This document shows, piece by piece, positions 1 through 5,937 of a stretch of 6,365 bases of DNA. Each line of letters begins with the position of its first letter. The stretch's first letter is position 1. Source of the stretch: E44-bin88 sp050123275 (lineage in GTDB: Bacteria > Chloroflexota > Dehalococcoidia > Dehalococcoidales > BS750m-G39); the NCBI GenBank assembly GCA_050123275.1, contig JASFHK010000024.1, positions 1 to 6,365 of the forward strand, given 5' to 3'. A program made the translations under genes and the position numbers. Below the pieces are notes generated by a model. That model was not told where the DNA came from, did no database searches, and saw only the letters and a list, made by a program, of their open reading frames with translations.

Positions 1-373
1 GGTCGCCGTGGCAAACGTTGCCGCCGATGGTACCCCAGTTTCGAGTTTCCACCGAGGATACGTTGTTTTCCATCTCGCGTAACACCAGGCACTCTTTTTT
101 GATTACCGGTGATGTTTCGATAGACCGGTGCGTGGTGAGGGCCCCGATTTTCAGACCCTCTTTTTTATCGAACTTGATGTAATCCAGCTCCGATACACCT
201 TTGATGTCGATCAGGTATTTAGGCGTAACCAATCTTTGTTTCATTAAGATGTTTAAAGATTGCCCGCCGGCGATTATCTTACGTTCGTCTTCGTCATATT
301 TGGAAAGCAACTTCAGCGCTTCCTTAACCGTTTTAGGGGCAAGGTACTCGAAATTAAATATTATATCCTTCAC
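1..373 (-). CDS. FAD-binding subunit of a molybdenum hydroxylase (CoxM/XdhB type), N-terminal part, cut by the window edge
   Basis: Only the first 124 residues are present; the gene runs off the left edge. The visible part is the N-terminal half of the FAD-binding domain of the xanthine dehydrogenase / CO dehydrogenase medium subunit family. Two diagnostic FAD-contacting motifs are in the right places: AGGQSLN at residues 35-41 and TIGGNVCHGD at 115-124, separated by the usual LIDIKGV segment (54-60). In this family the subunit passes electrons from the Mo and [2Fe-2S] centres to an external acceptor, in a complex with a large Mo-cofactor subunit and a small iron-sulfur subunit; neither is visible here and both may lie further left. 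The start is GTG at 373, chosen because AGGAGG lies 5 nt upstream and no better in-frame start is seen. The substrate cannot be told: CO, purine, nicotinate and 4-hydroxybenzoyl-CoA enzymes share this fold. Family call firm, exact enzyme unknown. G+C is about 46%, below the neighbouring operon. Confidence 0.88.
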   Translation of the reverse strand, partial: MKDIIFNFEYLAPKTVKEALKLLSKYDEDERKIIAGGQSLNILMKQRLVTPKYLIDIKGVSELDYIKFDKKEGLKIGALTTHRSIETSPVIKKECLVLREMENNVSSVETRNWGTIGGNVCHGD

Positions 374-378
374 TGGAA

Positions 379-384
379 CCTCCT
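379..384 (-). promoter_or_regulatory. Ribosome binding site AGGAGG that fixes a GTG start
   Basis: A perfect AGGAGG on the minus strand ends 5 nt before the GTG at 373. It decides the start of the FAD-subunit gene, which has no ATG nearby. Confidence 0.8.
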
Positions 385-424
385 GTCTTTTTTCCTTATA
401 TAACGCCGCTATATAGTGCATTAA

Positions 425-444
425 AAGCCGCGGGGAAACGGCTT
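425..444 (-). other. Hairpin in the FAD-subunit leader, weakly terminator-like
   Basis: AAGCCG (444-439 on the minus strand) and CGGCTT (430-425) form a 6-bp stem around an 8-nt loop. On the minus strand the stem is followed by a short T-rich run (TTAATG). It lies between the predicted promoter (582-554) and the start codon (373), so it could act as an attenuator or mRNA stabiliser. The stem is short and the T-run poor, so termination is not claimed. Confidence 0.3.
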
Positions 445-448
445 CCTT

Positions 449-477
449 GGTGGCTATTCCCCTTAATTAAGGTGGCT
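449..477. repeat. 12-bp palindrome flanked by direct repeats in the FAD-subunit leader
   Basis: CCTTAATTAAGG at 461-472 is a perfect 12-bp palindrome. Two direct copies of GGTGGCT (449-455 and 471-477) start 22 bp apart, about two helical turns. The element lies roughly 70-100 bp downstream of the predicted transcription start, where a repressor could act as a roadblock. No regulator is identified; the operator role is inference. Confidence 0.35.
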
Positions 478-553
478 CTTTTCATCATGCCAAAACGCAG
501 GTCATGTTGAGATGGAACTGCACTTTCCCAAAGCCAATCAATGTCTATTTGGA

Positions 554-582
554 ATTATAGCACTTTTGGGGAGTAGTTTAAA
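554..582 (-). promoter_or_regulatory. Sigma70-type promoter for the FAD-subunit gene
   Basis: On the minus strand, -35 TTTAAA (582-577; four of six matches to TTGACA) is followed by a 17-bp spacer and a perfect -10 TATAAT (559-554). A TGC directly before the -10 gives an extended -10. Transcription would start near 547, leaving a leader of about 174 nt before the GTG at 373. The position after the four-gene operon implies that the FAD-subunit gene is its own transcription unit. Confidence 0.65.
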
Positions 583-788
583 AATTACGATAGCGCTCCA
601 CTATAATGAGATATGCCGAATCGCGTCTGCGCGATGCTTGCTTTGGGCCGGTTGTGCCACATTGCGGTGGACTATTTCCCAGTTGAACCAAAAGATGGAT
701 TGTTGAACGGGTAACATTAACGATGAGGAATCTAGCCAAACGCCGTGGCAACGCTAACAGGTATAGCCGAAACGCTTGATGGCTTGAA
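583..788. other. Noncoding gap downstream of the four-gene operon
   Basis: No convincing gene lies here. The stretch holds a 6-bp perfect hairpin (ATCGCG 620-625, CGCGAT 630-635, 4-nt loop) and two direct copies of GTTGAAC (682-688 and 702-708) exactly 20 bp apart. I see no GC-rich stem followed by a T-run on the minus strand after the stop at 789, so the operon has no obvious intrinsic terminator. The hairpin lacks a U-tract, so factor-dependent termination is possible. Confidence 0.4.
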
Positions 789-1928
789 CTACATCATCTC
801 CAGGAGGGCCTCGATGCGCACCCGCAGCCTTTCCAGGTCCGACTGGGAGTAATCGGTGTCTATTTGCAGGAAGGGAAGCCCCAGCTCGTTTTGCACCATC
901 TCGGAGACGAAGTACGATTCGACACTGTAGGTCAGGCAGGCCTGCCAGGTCAGGTCGATAACCCCTTCGACCTGAAAATCCCGTATCATTGTTTTGAGCA
1001 GCTCCAGCCGCCCTTTATTGGGCGACATGACGGAGCAGGGGGTCTTCAGGTATTTCTGCGCCATGAGCAGCAGCGGGTCGGACGGGTCGGCCTCGTCGAT
1101 ATTTAAGTCCACGGTTTTGTAGCCGCTGCAGTTTTCCATGGCCACCACTATCCCTCCACCCTCTTCCACCAGCCTGATTACCTTCTCGCTGCCGATACCC
1201 ACCGGCGTGCCCGTCAGCAGGATTCGCTTGGGCGAACTATTCTCTGCGGCGGATAGGGCGTCGGCCTCGATTTCATCCACCAGCTCATCAAGTATGCGCA
1301 CCGATTCCATGCGGTCGGCCAGGAACATGACCTGGGAGCTTACCGTCATCATATCCATCCCCGAGATGAGCGCCCGCCCGTTCTTATTCAGGTCGAACAG
1401 CCTCTTTCGGGAGCGATTTTCCTCGTTGGTGAAATGTATCGCCTCCCGGAGGGCTCGGTCGGTGATTACCACTTCGAACTTTGTCTCCAGGTAGCTCTTC
1501 AGCCTCTTAAGCTCTTCAATCCAGAGCTGCAGCGAGGCCGCCTCAGATGGCATCTGGGGCAGGTTCATCACGTAGATATCGTTTAAGCCCTTACTGTCCA
1601 TTATCTCGAACATCTTTTTCTTGCCGTCGCAGGTGGTTTCACCGATAATGAGGTCGGCAATCTCGAAATAGGGGCACTGGTTGGCGACGGCCAAGCCGTA
1701 GGATGATTGTATCAACGGACACAGATTGCGGGGCAACTCGGTTTCCGCAGTCACCTCTCTGGTACCGCACAGCCCGAAGGGCATTGCCCCGGCGGCGATG
1801 ACAAGCTCCCGGGGGCAGTAGGTACAGTAAAGGCCGACGATTTTAGCCCCCTTTTCCTTGGCCGCCACTGCCTGGCTGATACTCTCCAGCCGCAGGTTCT
1901 CCAGATGTTCCAGGTCAATCGCTTTCAT
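789..1928 (-). CDS. Double-cubane-cluster protein, YjiM / 2-hydroxyacyl-CoA dehydratase-like family
   Basis: 379 residues, full family length. It matches the single-chain double-cubane-cluster (DCCP/YjiM) branch of the HgdB/BcrC superfamily rather than a two-subunit dehydratase. Landmarks are YCTYCP (34-39), AAGAMP (45-50), NLCPLIQSSYG (68-78), the signature ETTCDGKKKM (97-106), LLTGTPVG (237-244), MENCSGYK (264-271), TPCSVMSPN (296-304), QACLTYSVES (329-338) and DTDYSQSD (357-364). Cysteines 35, 54, 70, 85, 100, 267, 298 and 331 fall at positions I recall as conserved in E. coli YjiM and include the likely ligands of an [8Fe-9S]-type cluster. Characterised family members perform ATP-dependent reduction of small molecules when fed by a dedicated ASKHA [4Fe-4S] activase; the physiological substrate is generally unknown. 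GAGAGG lies 6 nt before the ATG. It starts 44 bp after the RACE gene and is probably last in the operon. An oddity is Leu332, where I recall His (QACHTY) in YjiM. Cytoplasmic; no signal peptide seen. Confidence 0.88.
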   Translation of the reverse strand: MKAIDLEHLENLRLESISQAVAAKEKGAKIVGLYCTYCPRELVIAAGAMPFGLCGTREVTAETELPRNLCPLIQSSYGLAVANQCPYFEIADLIIGETTCDGKKKMFEIMDSKGLNDIYVMNLPQMPSEAASLQLWIEELKRLKSYLETKFEVVITDRALREAIHFTNEENRSRKRLFDLNKNGRALISGMDMMTVSSQVMFLADRMESVRILDELVDEIEADALSAAENSSPKRILLTGTPVGIGSEKVIRLVEEGGGIVVAMENCSGYKTVDLNIDEADPSDPLLLMAQKYLKTPCSVMSPNKGRLELLKTMIRDFQVEGVIDLTWQACLTYSVESYFVSEMVQNELGLPFLQIDTDYSQSDLERLRVRIEALLEMM

Positions 1929-1972
1929 TTCAATCCTCTCACTTCTAACACACCGGCGGTCGGTTACGCGTC

Positions 1973-3892
1973 TTACCCCAGGTGCGGAAAATCATCCTTC
2001 ATGTGCGGCAACCACATCGCCTCGGCGAACAGCCTCTCAAAGCCGGGGGCGCGGGTCAGCTCCAGGTAGTCCACCCGCCGGCTGATGGCTTCGGCCTGGC
2101 GCCGCTTTTCGATATCCAGCAAGGCCGCCCGGGCGCCGTCGCCGGCGGCGTTACCTATTGCCGAGACCGCCTTGAGGTCACAGTCCGGGAACAATCCCAG
2201 CCGGGCCGCCGAAAGCGGGTCGATATAGCTACCGAAGGCGCCGGCCAGCTTGACTCTATCAATTTTCCCCACGCCCAGTTTTTGCATCATAAGTTTGGCA
2301 CCGGCGTACATCGCCGCCTTGGCCAGCTGAATGGCTCTCACGTCCTTCTGTCCGATAGTGATGTCCCGCCCGATTGAAGTCTCCTCGGCCCAGGCGATGA
2401 CGAACTCGGCCACGTCGCCAACCACCCGGAAACGCGGCGAGTCTAGCTCCGCCGCAAAGCGCCCCGTCTTATCGATGATGCCGGCCCCGAAAAGCTGGGG
2501 GAGGATATCGATGATGGCTGAGCCGCAGATGCCCTTGGCGCCCAGGTCTTTTTTGTCGGGGCTCCAGCTATCCTCCCCGATGACCTTAAAGCGCGCCTCT
2601 TTCGTTTCCCTGTCGATAGCGATTCTCTCGATAGCGCCGGGAACGGCGCGCATCCCGTGCTTAATCTCGGCCCCTTCCAAAGCCGGGCCAGTAGCACAGG
2701 AGCAGGCGATAAGGTGCTCACGGTTGCCCATCACCAACTCGCCGTTGGTGCCGATATCGATGATAAGTTCCAGTTCGTCCCGGTTTTGGGGCTCGGCGGC
2801 GAGCAGTACCGCCACGTTGTCGGCACCGACGAAGCCGGCCTCGATGGGCAGCACGTGGACGTAAGTACCTCCGGCGATGTTAATGCCGAGGTCACGCGCC
2901 TTGACATCCAGCGGGCCGCGTAGAGCGGGCACGAAGGGTGCTTTGCCGATGAACTGCGGGTCGATACCGAGGAAAACATGATGCATACAAGTGTTGCCTA
3001 CCACGGTCATGTCCACGATATCCTCGGGTCTTATTCCCGCCGACGAACAGGCATCCTTAACCAGCTGGTTGAGCCCTTGGGTAATAGTCCGCTTCAGCGT
3101 CTCCAGTCCATCGTCGTTGGTCATGATGTAGCTGATACGGCTCATCACATCCTCGCCGTAAACCACCTGCGGGTTCATCATGGATACGGTGGAGGCCACG
3201 CTGCCGTCAGCGAGGTCGCAGAGATAGCCGGCGACAGTGGTCGTGCCGATGTCCACCGCCAGCCCGTAGGCTTTGGCAACTTTCCCCGGCGCCACCCTGA
3301 TGACTTCCTGTCCCTGCCGGACAAAAGCCGTCAGTTTCCAGTCGCTCTCACGCAGCAGCGGCGGCAAAGCGGCCAAAGCCGGGCTGTCTATGGTCAGGTT
3401 TTTCAGGCCATATTCAGCCTCTAGCCCGCGTTGCAGCCGTTCCCAGTCCGCCTCATTGTCTTCCAGTGAGGCCGGGGGCAGCTCAAGATAATAGAGTTTC
3501 ACGGCCGGATTGATAGCAATAGCTATATCGCCGGCGTCCTTGCGCACCACCTGCTTCCCCAGCCGGCTTGCCTCCGGTACGAAAACAACGACGTCCCCGC
3601 ATATTTTAGCCTGGCAAGCCAGGCGGTACCCCTCGGCCTCTTCCGCCGGGCTGATAAACTGCCTCTCCGATTCTGCCAGGGGAGAGAGGCTGTCCGTGCC
3701 CGAGCTTATGCCGTATTTGTCGAAGCTCCCGGACACAACGCGCACCAGACACTGGCCGCAGGTCGCCTGCGCCCCACATCCACCCTCGATGTCAACTCCC
3801 AGCCTGACCGAGGCTTCTTTAAGGCTCTGGCCCGCCGCCACCAGACCGCTCCTGCCGGACGGCTGGAAAATAACGGTATGTTCTTTGCTCAT
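1973..3892 (-). CDS. Reductive activator of corrinoid enzymes (RACE): [2Fe-2S] ferredoxin plus ASKHA ATPase
   Basis: 639 residues, typical of the RACo/RamA-like DUF4445 group, here the RACo-type with an N-terminal [2Fe-2S] domain. Cys39, Cys45 and Cys48 (C-x5-C-x2-C in GGCGAQATCGQC) and Cys93 (RLACQAK) are the plant-type ferredoxin ligands. A linker region (about 110-205) leads into the actin-like ATPase: phosphate-1 motif DIGTTT (214-219), VVGNTCMHH (297-305), phosphate-2 motif DIGTNGE (379-385), and adenosine motif LAGAFGSYID (549-558). Family members use ATP to drive electron transfer uphill to Co(II) corrinoid, restoring the Co(I) that accepts methyl groups. It follows the methyltransferase gene by only 5 nt (TGA at 3900-3898, ATG at 3892), and its best upstream GAGG is 13 nt away, so translation is probably coupled. 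The gene neighbours fit a partner corrinoid protein encoded two genes upstream. Cytoplasmic. Family assignment is firm; specificity for this corrinoid protein is inferred from context. Confidence 0.95.
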   Translation of the reverse strand: MSKEHTVIFQPSGRSGLVAAGQSLKEASVRLGVDIEGGCGAQATCGQCLVRVVSGSFDKYGISSGTDSLSPLAESERQFISPAEEAEGYRLACQAKICGDVVVFVPEASRLGKQVVRKDAGDIAIAINPAVKLYYLELPPASLEDNEADWERLQRGLEAEYGLKNLTIDSPALAALPPLLRESDWKLTAFVRQGQEVIRVAPGKVAKAYGLAVDIGTTTVAGYLCDLADGSVASTVSMMNPQVVYGEDVMSRISYIMTNDDGLETLKRTITQGLNQLVKDACSSAGIRPEDIVDMTVVGNTCMHHVFLGIDPQFIGKAPFVPALRGPLDVKARDLGINIAGGTYVHVLPIEAGFVGADNVAVLLAAEPQNRDELELIIDIGTNGELVMGNREHLIACSCATGPALEGAEIKHGMRAVPGAIERIAIDRETKEARFKVIGEDSWSPDKKDLGAKGICGSAIIDILPQLFGAGIIDKTGRFAAELDSPRFRVVGDVAEFVIAWAEETSIGRDITIGQKDVRAIQLAKAAMYAGAKLMMQKLGVGKIDRVKLAGAFGSYIDPLSAARLGLFPDCDLKAVSAIGNAAGDGARAALLDIEKRRQAEAISRRVDYLELTRAPGFERLFAEAMWLPHMKDDFPHLG

Positions 3893-3897
3893 CGTCG

Positions 3898-4941
3898 TCA
3901 GGATGCCTCTTGCTTTTCTAAGCGATATTGTCTTACGGCGTCAGTCATGATTTTAACATAGGCGGCCGGCGTGCCGGTGCTCAAGCCGCAGGCCGGGGAG
4001 ACGATGTCGATGCCTTCCCGGATAACCCGGCGGGTGGCTCTGGTTATGGAATCGGGCGGCCCCCCGGCTAGAAGAAAGGTGCTCACGTTGCCCATCAGTG
4101 CCCAGTCACCCACCGCGCTGCGCGCCATCTTAATCGGCACCGCGGCGTCGAAGCTGAGGGCGTCGGCGCCGGTGGCCTTCATGTAGCTGAGGATGGGCTT
4201 GATGTTACCGCAGATGTGCAGGATGGTTCTGGCTCCCTGTTTTTTGATTCGGCTCACGATTCGCTGCATGGACGGCAAGGCGAACTCCTCGAACAGATCC
4301 GTGCCCAGAATATCTCCCGATGCCGTCGGGTCGCCTATCGAGATGACATCGGCCCCGGCCTTGGCCTCCGCTTCACCGAAAGCAGCGATGGCCTCCGTTA
4401 ACAACTCCATGTAGTCGCGGGTGAACGGCTTATCCCGAATCATCAACCGCAGGAAGGCATTGGGGTCCATCAGGGAGTTGGCCAGGCTTATCGGCCCCGT
4501 CAGGTTGCCGACAACGGGAAGGTCGCTTTGCCTCTCCTTCAGCATGGAAATCGCTTCCAGCACTACCGGCATCCTGCCGCTGGCATCGGTGCCGCGAAAA
4601 GCTATTTTGCTAAGCTGGCCGGGGGATTCCAGGACGAAATCCGTGATGCGGGGTTCCACCCTGGCGCTCCCGTAATCAACAAAGCCCCCCAGTGCCTCCG
4701 CTTCTACCGTGACGCAGAAAGGCACCCCCACGTTCTCGAAGCCGGTAGCCTCCGCCATATCCGTCGCCAGCCTAGCCATCATGGTCGGGCTGGTATGTGC
4801 CTCCAACCAGATATCGCCGTTCCTTTCCCCCACCTCCCGGCAGGACATGGACATCATGCCGCCGGGGCATATCACCGGCGGGTCACCCTTGGCTTCCCCG
4901 TCCAGCGCGGCTAAAAGTCTTCGCTTTACATCCATTTCCAC
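3898..4941 (-). CDS. UroD/MtaA-family zinc-dependent corrinoid methyltransferase
   Basis: 347 residues, the usual length for the uroporphyrinogen-decarboxylase superfamily of TIM-barrel methyltransferases (MtaA, MtbA, CmuA, MtoB). The zinc site is readable: His242-x-Cys244 in LHICGN (241-246) and Cys318 in SPACGL (315-320). Other family landmarks are GNLTGP (145-150), SIGDPTASGD (201-210), and ALMGNVST (281-288). The zinc would activate a thiol or methoxy substrate for methyl transfer to or from the Co(I) corrinoid of the neighbouring protein. True heme-pathway UroD is unlikely, given the H-x-C...C zinc site and the corrinoid operon. Which half-reaction it performs (substrate to corrinoid, or corrinoid to a thiol such as coenzyme M) cannot be told from sequence; no coenzyme M genes are present. 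The start is GTG at 4941, 8 nt after AGGAGG; an ATG at 4935 would be 14 nt away and is less likely. It begins 20 bp after the corrinoid gene. Confidence 0.9.
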   Translation of the reverse strand: MEMDVKRRLLAALDGEAKGDPPVICPGGMMSMSCREVGERNGDIWLEAHTSPTMMARLATDMAEATGFENVGVPFCVTVEAEALGGFVDYGSARVEPRITDFVLESPGQLSKIAFRGTDASGRMPVVLEAISMLKERQSDLPVVGNLTGPISLANSLMDPNAFLRLMIRDKPFTRDYMELLTEAIAAFGEAEAKAGADVISIGDPTASGDILGTDLFEEFALPSMQRIVSRIKKQGARTILHICGNIKPILSYMKATGADALSFDAAVPIKMARSAVGDWALMGNVSTFLLAGGPPDSITRATRRVIREGIDIVSPACGLSTGTPAAYVKIMTDAVRQYRLEKQEAS

Positions 4942-4949
4942 CCCGCGAG

Positions 4950-4955
4950 CCTCCT
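4950..4955 (-). promoter_or_regulatory. Ribosome binding site AGGAGG that favours the GTG start of the methyltransferase
   Basis: AGGAGG on the minus strand lies 8 nt before GTG 4941 and 14 nt before the next in-frame ATG (4935). The spacing supports the GTG. The site sits in the 20-bp gap after the corrinoid-protein stop. Confidence 0.75.
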
Positions 4956-4961
4956 ATCCTT

Positions 4962-5615
4962 TTATCTCGCCTCCAGCAGCGCACGGGCCTTACGCACGGC
5001 AGCCAGTGCGTCCGGGGCATAACCATCGGCACCTATCCGGCGGGCGAAGGACGGCGACACGCAGGCCCCGCCCACCATCACCTTGAACCTCTCCCGAACG
5101 CCCTCTTCCGAGAGCATGGTGATAAAGTCGGCCATTCTCAGCATAGTCGTACTCATCAGGCTGGACAGGCAAATCATATCCGCCTTTTCGGCCACGGCCG
5201 TCTCCACGAAGCGGTTAAGCGGTACGTCGGCGCCCAGGTCTATCATCTGGAAACCGTCGGCCTCAAGCATAATCTTAACCAGGTTCTTGCCGATGTCATG
5301 GGTATCTCCCTCAGTTACCCCGATGACGACCTTGTAGTTAGCCGAGTCCTTGGTTACCTTCAGGTGCGGCCTTAGCACGTTCATGCCGGCGTACATGGCG
5401 TCCGAAGCCAGCAGCAGCTCGGGGACGAAACAGGTGCCCTTTTCGTATCCCTGGCCCATTACTTCCATACCCCGCGCCAGCCCCTGACTAATTGCCAGAT
5501 AGGGGTCGATATTGTTCTGGAGTGCTTCCTCGCACAGCCGTACCGCTTTCTTCTCGGCCATCTCGATTACCGAGTTAGCCAGCCCTTCCAGAATACTAGA
5601 ATCTGCTTCAGTCAT
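4962..5615 (-). CDS. Corrinoid (cobalamin-binding) methyl-carrier protein, MtaC/MtbC type
   Basis: 217 residues, typical of stand-alone corrinoid proteins of methyltransferase systems. The N-terminal helical cap domain spans about residues 1-90 (GLARGMEVMGQGYEKGTCFVPELL is characteristic at 45-68). The Rossmann B12-binding domain follows (about 94-217). Its base-off/His-on signature is DTHDIGKN at 104-111, with His106 the lower cobalt ligand; LSSLMSTT (150-157) and VGGACVS (181-187) contact the nucleotide tail in relatives. The protein cycles between Co(I) and methyl-Co(III), carrying the methyl group between partner methyltransferases. It is first in the operon, ahead of the UroD-type methyltransferase and the RACE activator. 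The ATG at 5615 is chosen because a GAGGGAG Shine-Dalgarno lies about 7-10 nt upstream and the family starts here. The frame stays open 63 codons further, but that part has no family character and its TTG has no ribosome site. The methyl donor cannot be read from this subunit. Confidence 0.95.
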   Translation of the reverse strand: MTEADSSILEGLANSVIEMAEKKAVRLCEEALQNNIDPYLAISQGLARGMEVMGQGYEKGTCFVPELLLASDAMYAGMNVLRPHLKVTKDSANYKVVIGVTEGDTHDIGKNLVKIMLEADGFQMIDLGADVPLNRFVETAVAEKADMICLSSLMSTTMLRMADFITMLSEEGVRERFKVMVGGACVSPSFARRIGADGYAPDALAAVRKARALLEAR

Positions 5616-5622
5616 AGCTTGT

Positions 5623-5630
5623 CTCCCTCT
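5623..5630 (-). promoter_or_regulatory. Ribosome binding site of the corrinoid gene
   Basis: AGAGGGAG on the minus strand ends 7 nt before ATG 5615. It decides the start against the longer open frame that reaches 5804. Confidence 0.65.
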
Positions 5631-5640
5631 CGCTCTATTA

Positions 5641-5673
5641 CTTGCCTTAATAGGGATTAATTCGTTAAGGAAG
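5641..5673. repeat. Inverted repeat CCTTAA...TTAAGG just upstream of the corrinoid gene
   Basis: CCTTAA (5645-5650) and TTAAGG (5665-5670) pair around a 14-nt loop. CTT (5641-5643) and AAG (5671-5673) extend the stem past a bulged G. The element sits about 10 nt upstream of the ribosome site and could be an mRNA hairpin or an operator. The same half-sites occur fused in the palindrome at 461-472. Confidence 0.4.
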
Positions 5674-5679
5674 CTAAGT

Positions 5680-5706
5680 AAAGGGGATTTACCCGTTCCC
5701 CCCTTT
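5680..5706. repeat. Alternative hairpins in the operon leader
   Basis: AAAGGGG (5680-5686) can pair with CCCCTTT (5700-5706), a 7-bp stem with a 13-nt loop. GGGGA (5683-5687) can instead pair with TCCCC (5697-5701). The two share the same G run and exclude each other. On the minus strand this lies in the leader RNA of the operon. No known riboswitch class was recognised. Confidence 0.35.
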
Positions 5707-5789
5707 TCCCCACCGGACCAGAATTCCTGTCTTTTTAGGCGAGTGTCTATGTTCTCTAGAGTTTCGAGCGTCCCCGAACGACTTTCTTG

Positions 5790-5812
5790 AGCCTTTGATA
5801 ACAAAAAAGGCT
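5790..5812 (-). other. 7-bp hairpin near the 5' end of the operon leader
   Basis: AGCCTTT and AAAGGCT form a perfect 7-bp stem with a 9-nt loop, about 20 nt after the predicted transcription start. No T-run follows on the minus strand, so it is not a terminator. It may protect the 5' end of the transcript or belong to a larger leader fold. Confidence 0.4.
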
Positions 5813-5838
5813 AAAATGTAGCAAGCCGTATCCGGAGA

Positions 5839-5867
5839 ATCCTAGCATAAGTTATTTTTATTGTCAA
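5839..5867 (-). promoter_or_regulatory. Sigma70-type promoter of the corrinoid methyltransferase operon
   Basis: On the minus strand a perfect -35 TTGACA (5867-5862) is followed by a 17-bp spacer and -10 TAGGAT (5844-5839). The -10 has four of six consensus matches and an extended TGC just before it. The surrounding stretch is AT-rich. The start of transcription would be near 5832, giving a leader of about 217 nt. This is the only good promoter found ahead of the four genes. Confidence 0.75.
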
Positions 5868-5895
5868 CATAAATAGAAAGTTTTCATTGGTAGGC

Positions 5896-5905
5896 CGGTA
5901 GACCG
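5896..5905. repeat. Small palindrome CGGT-AG-ACCG upstream of the -35
   Basis: A perfect 4+4 inverted repeat with a 2-bp centre lies about 30 bp upstream of the -35 of the operon promoter. The position would suit an activator, but the element is short and may be chance. Confidence 0.2.
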
Positions 5906-5937
5906 TCCGGGCGGCATACTATTTGGCATGAGACACA

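Noticed and set aside
201..416. 71-codon plus-strand open frame
   Set aside because: It lies opposite the well-supported FAD-subunit gene and its leader; a shadow frame.
602..607. Plus-strand TATAAT as a divergent promoter
   Set aside because: There is no acceptable -35 at 16-18 bp and no plus-strand gene to express.
512..706. 64-codon plus-strand open frame in the gap
   Set aside because: No clear ribosome site, no family character, mixed composition, and it overlaps the predicted minus-strand promoter.
789..1928. Subunit of a benzoyl-CoA reductase or hydroxyacyl-CoA dehydratase
   Set aside because: It is a single chain with the ETTCDGKKKM signature and the cysteine pattern of DCCP/YjiM proteins, and no second subunit gene is adjacent.
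3898..4941. Heme-pathway uroporphyrinogen decarboxylase (HemE)
   Set aside because: The H-x-C...C zinc site and the corrinoid operon context indicate the methyltransferase branch of the superfamily.
5616..5804. 63-codon in-frame upstream extension of the corrinoid protein
   Set aside because: It would start at a TTG without a ribosome site, the extra residues resemble no corrinoid-protein N-terminus, and the ATG at 5615 has a good Shine-Dalgarno site.
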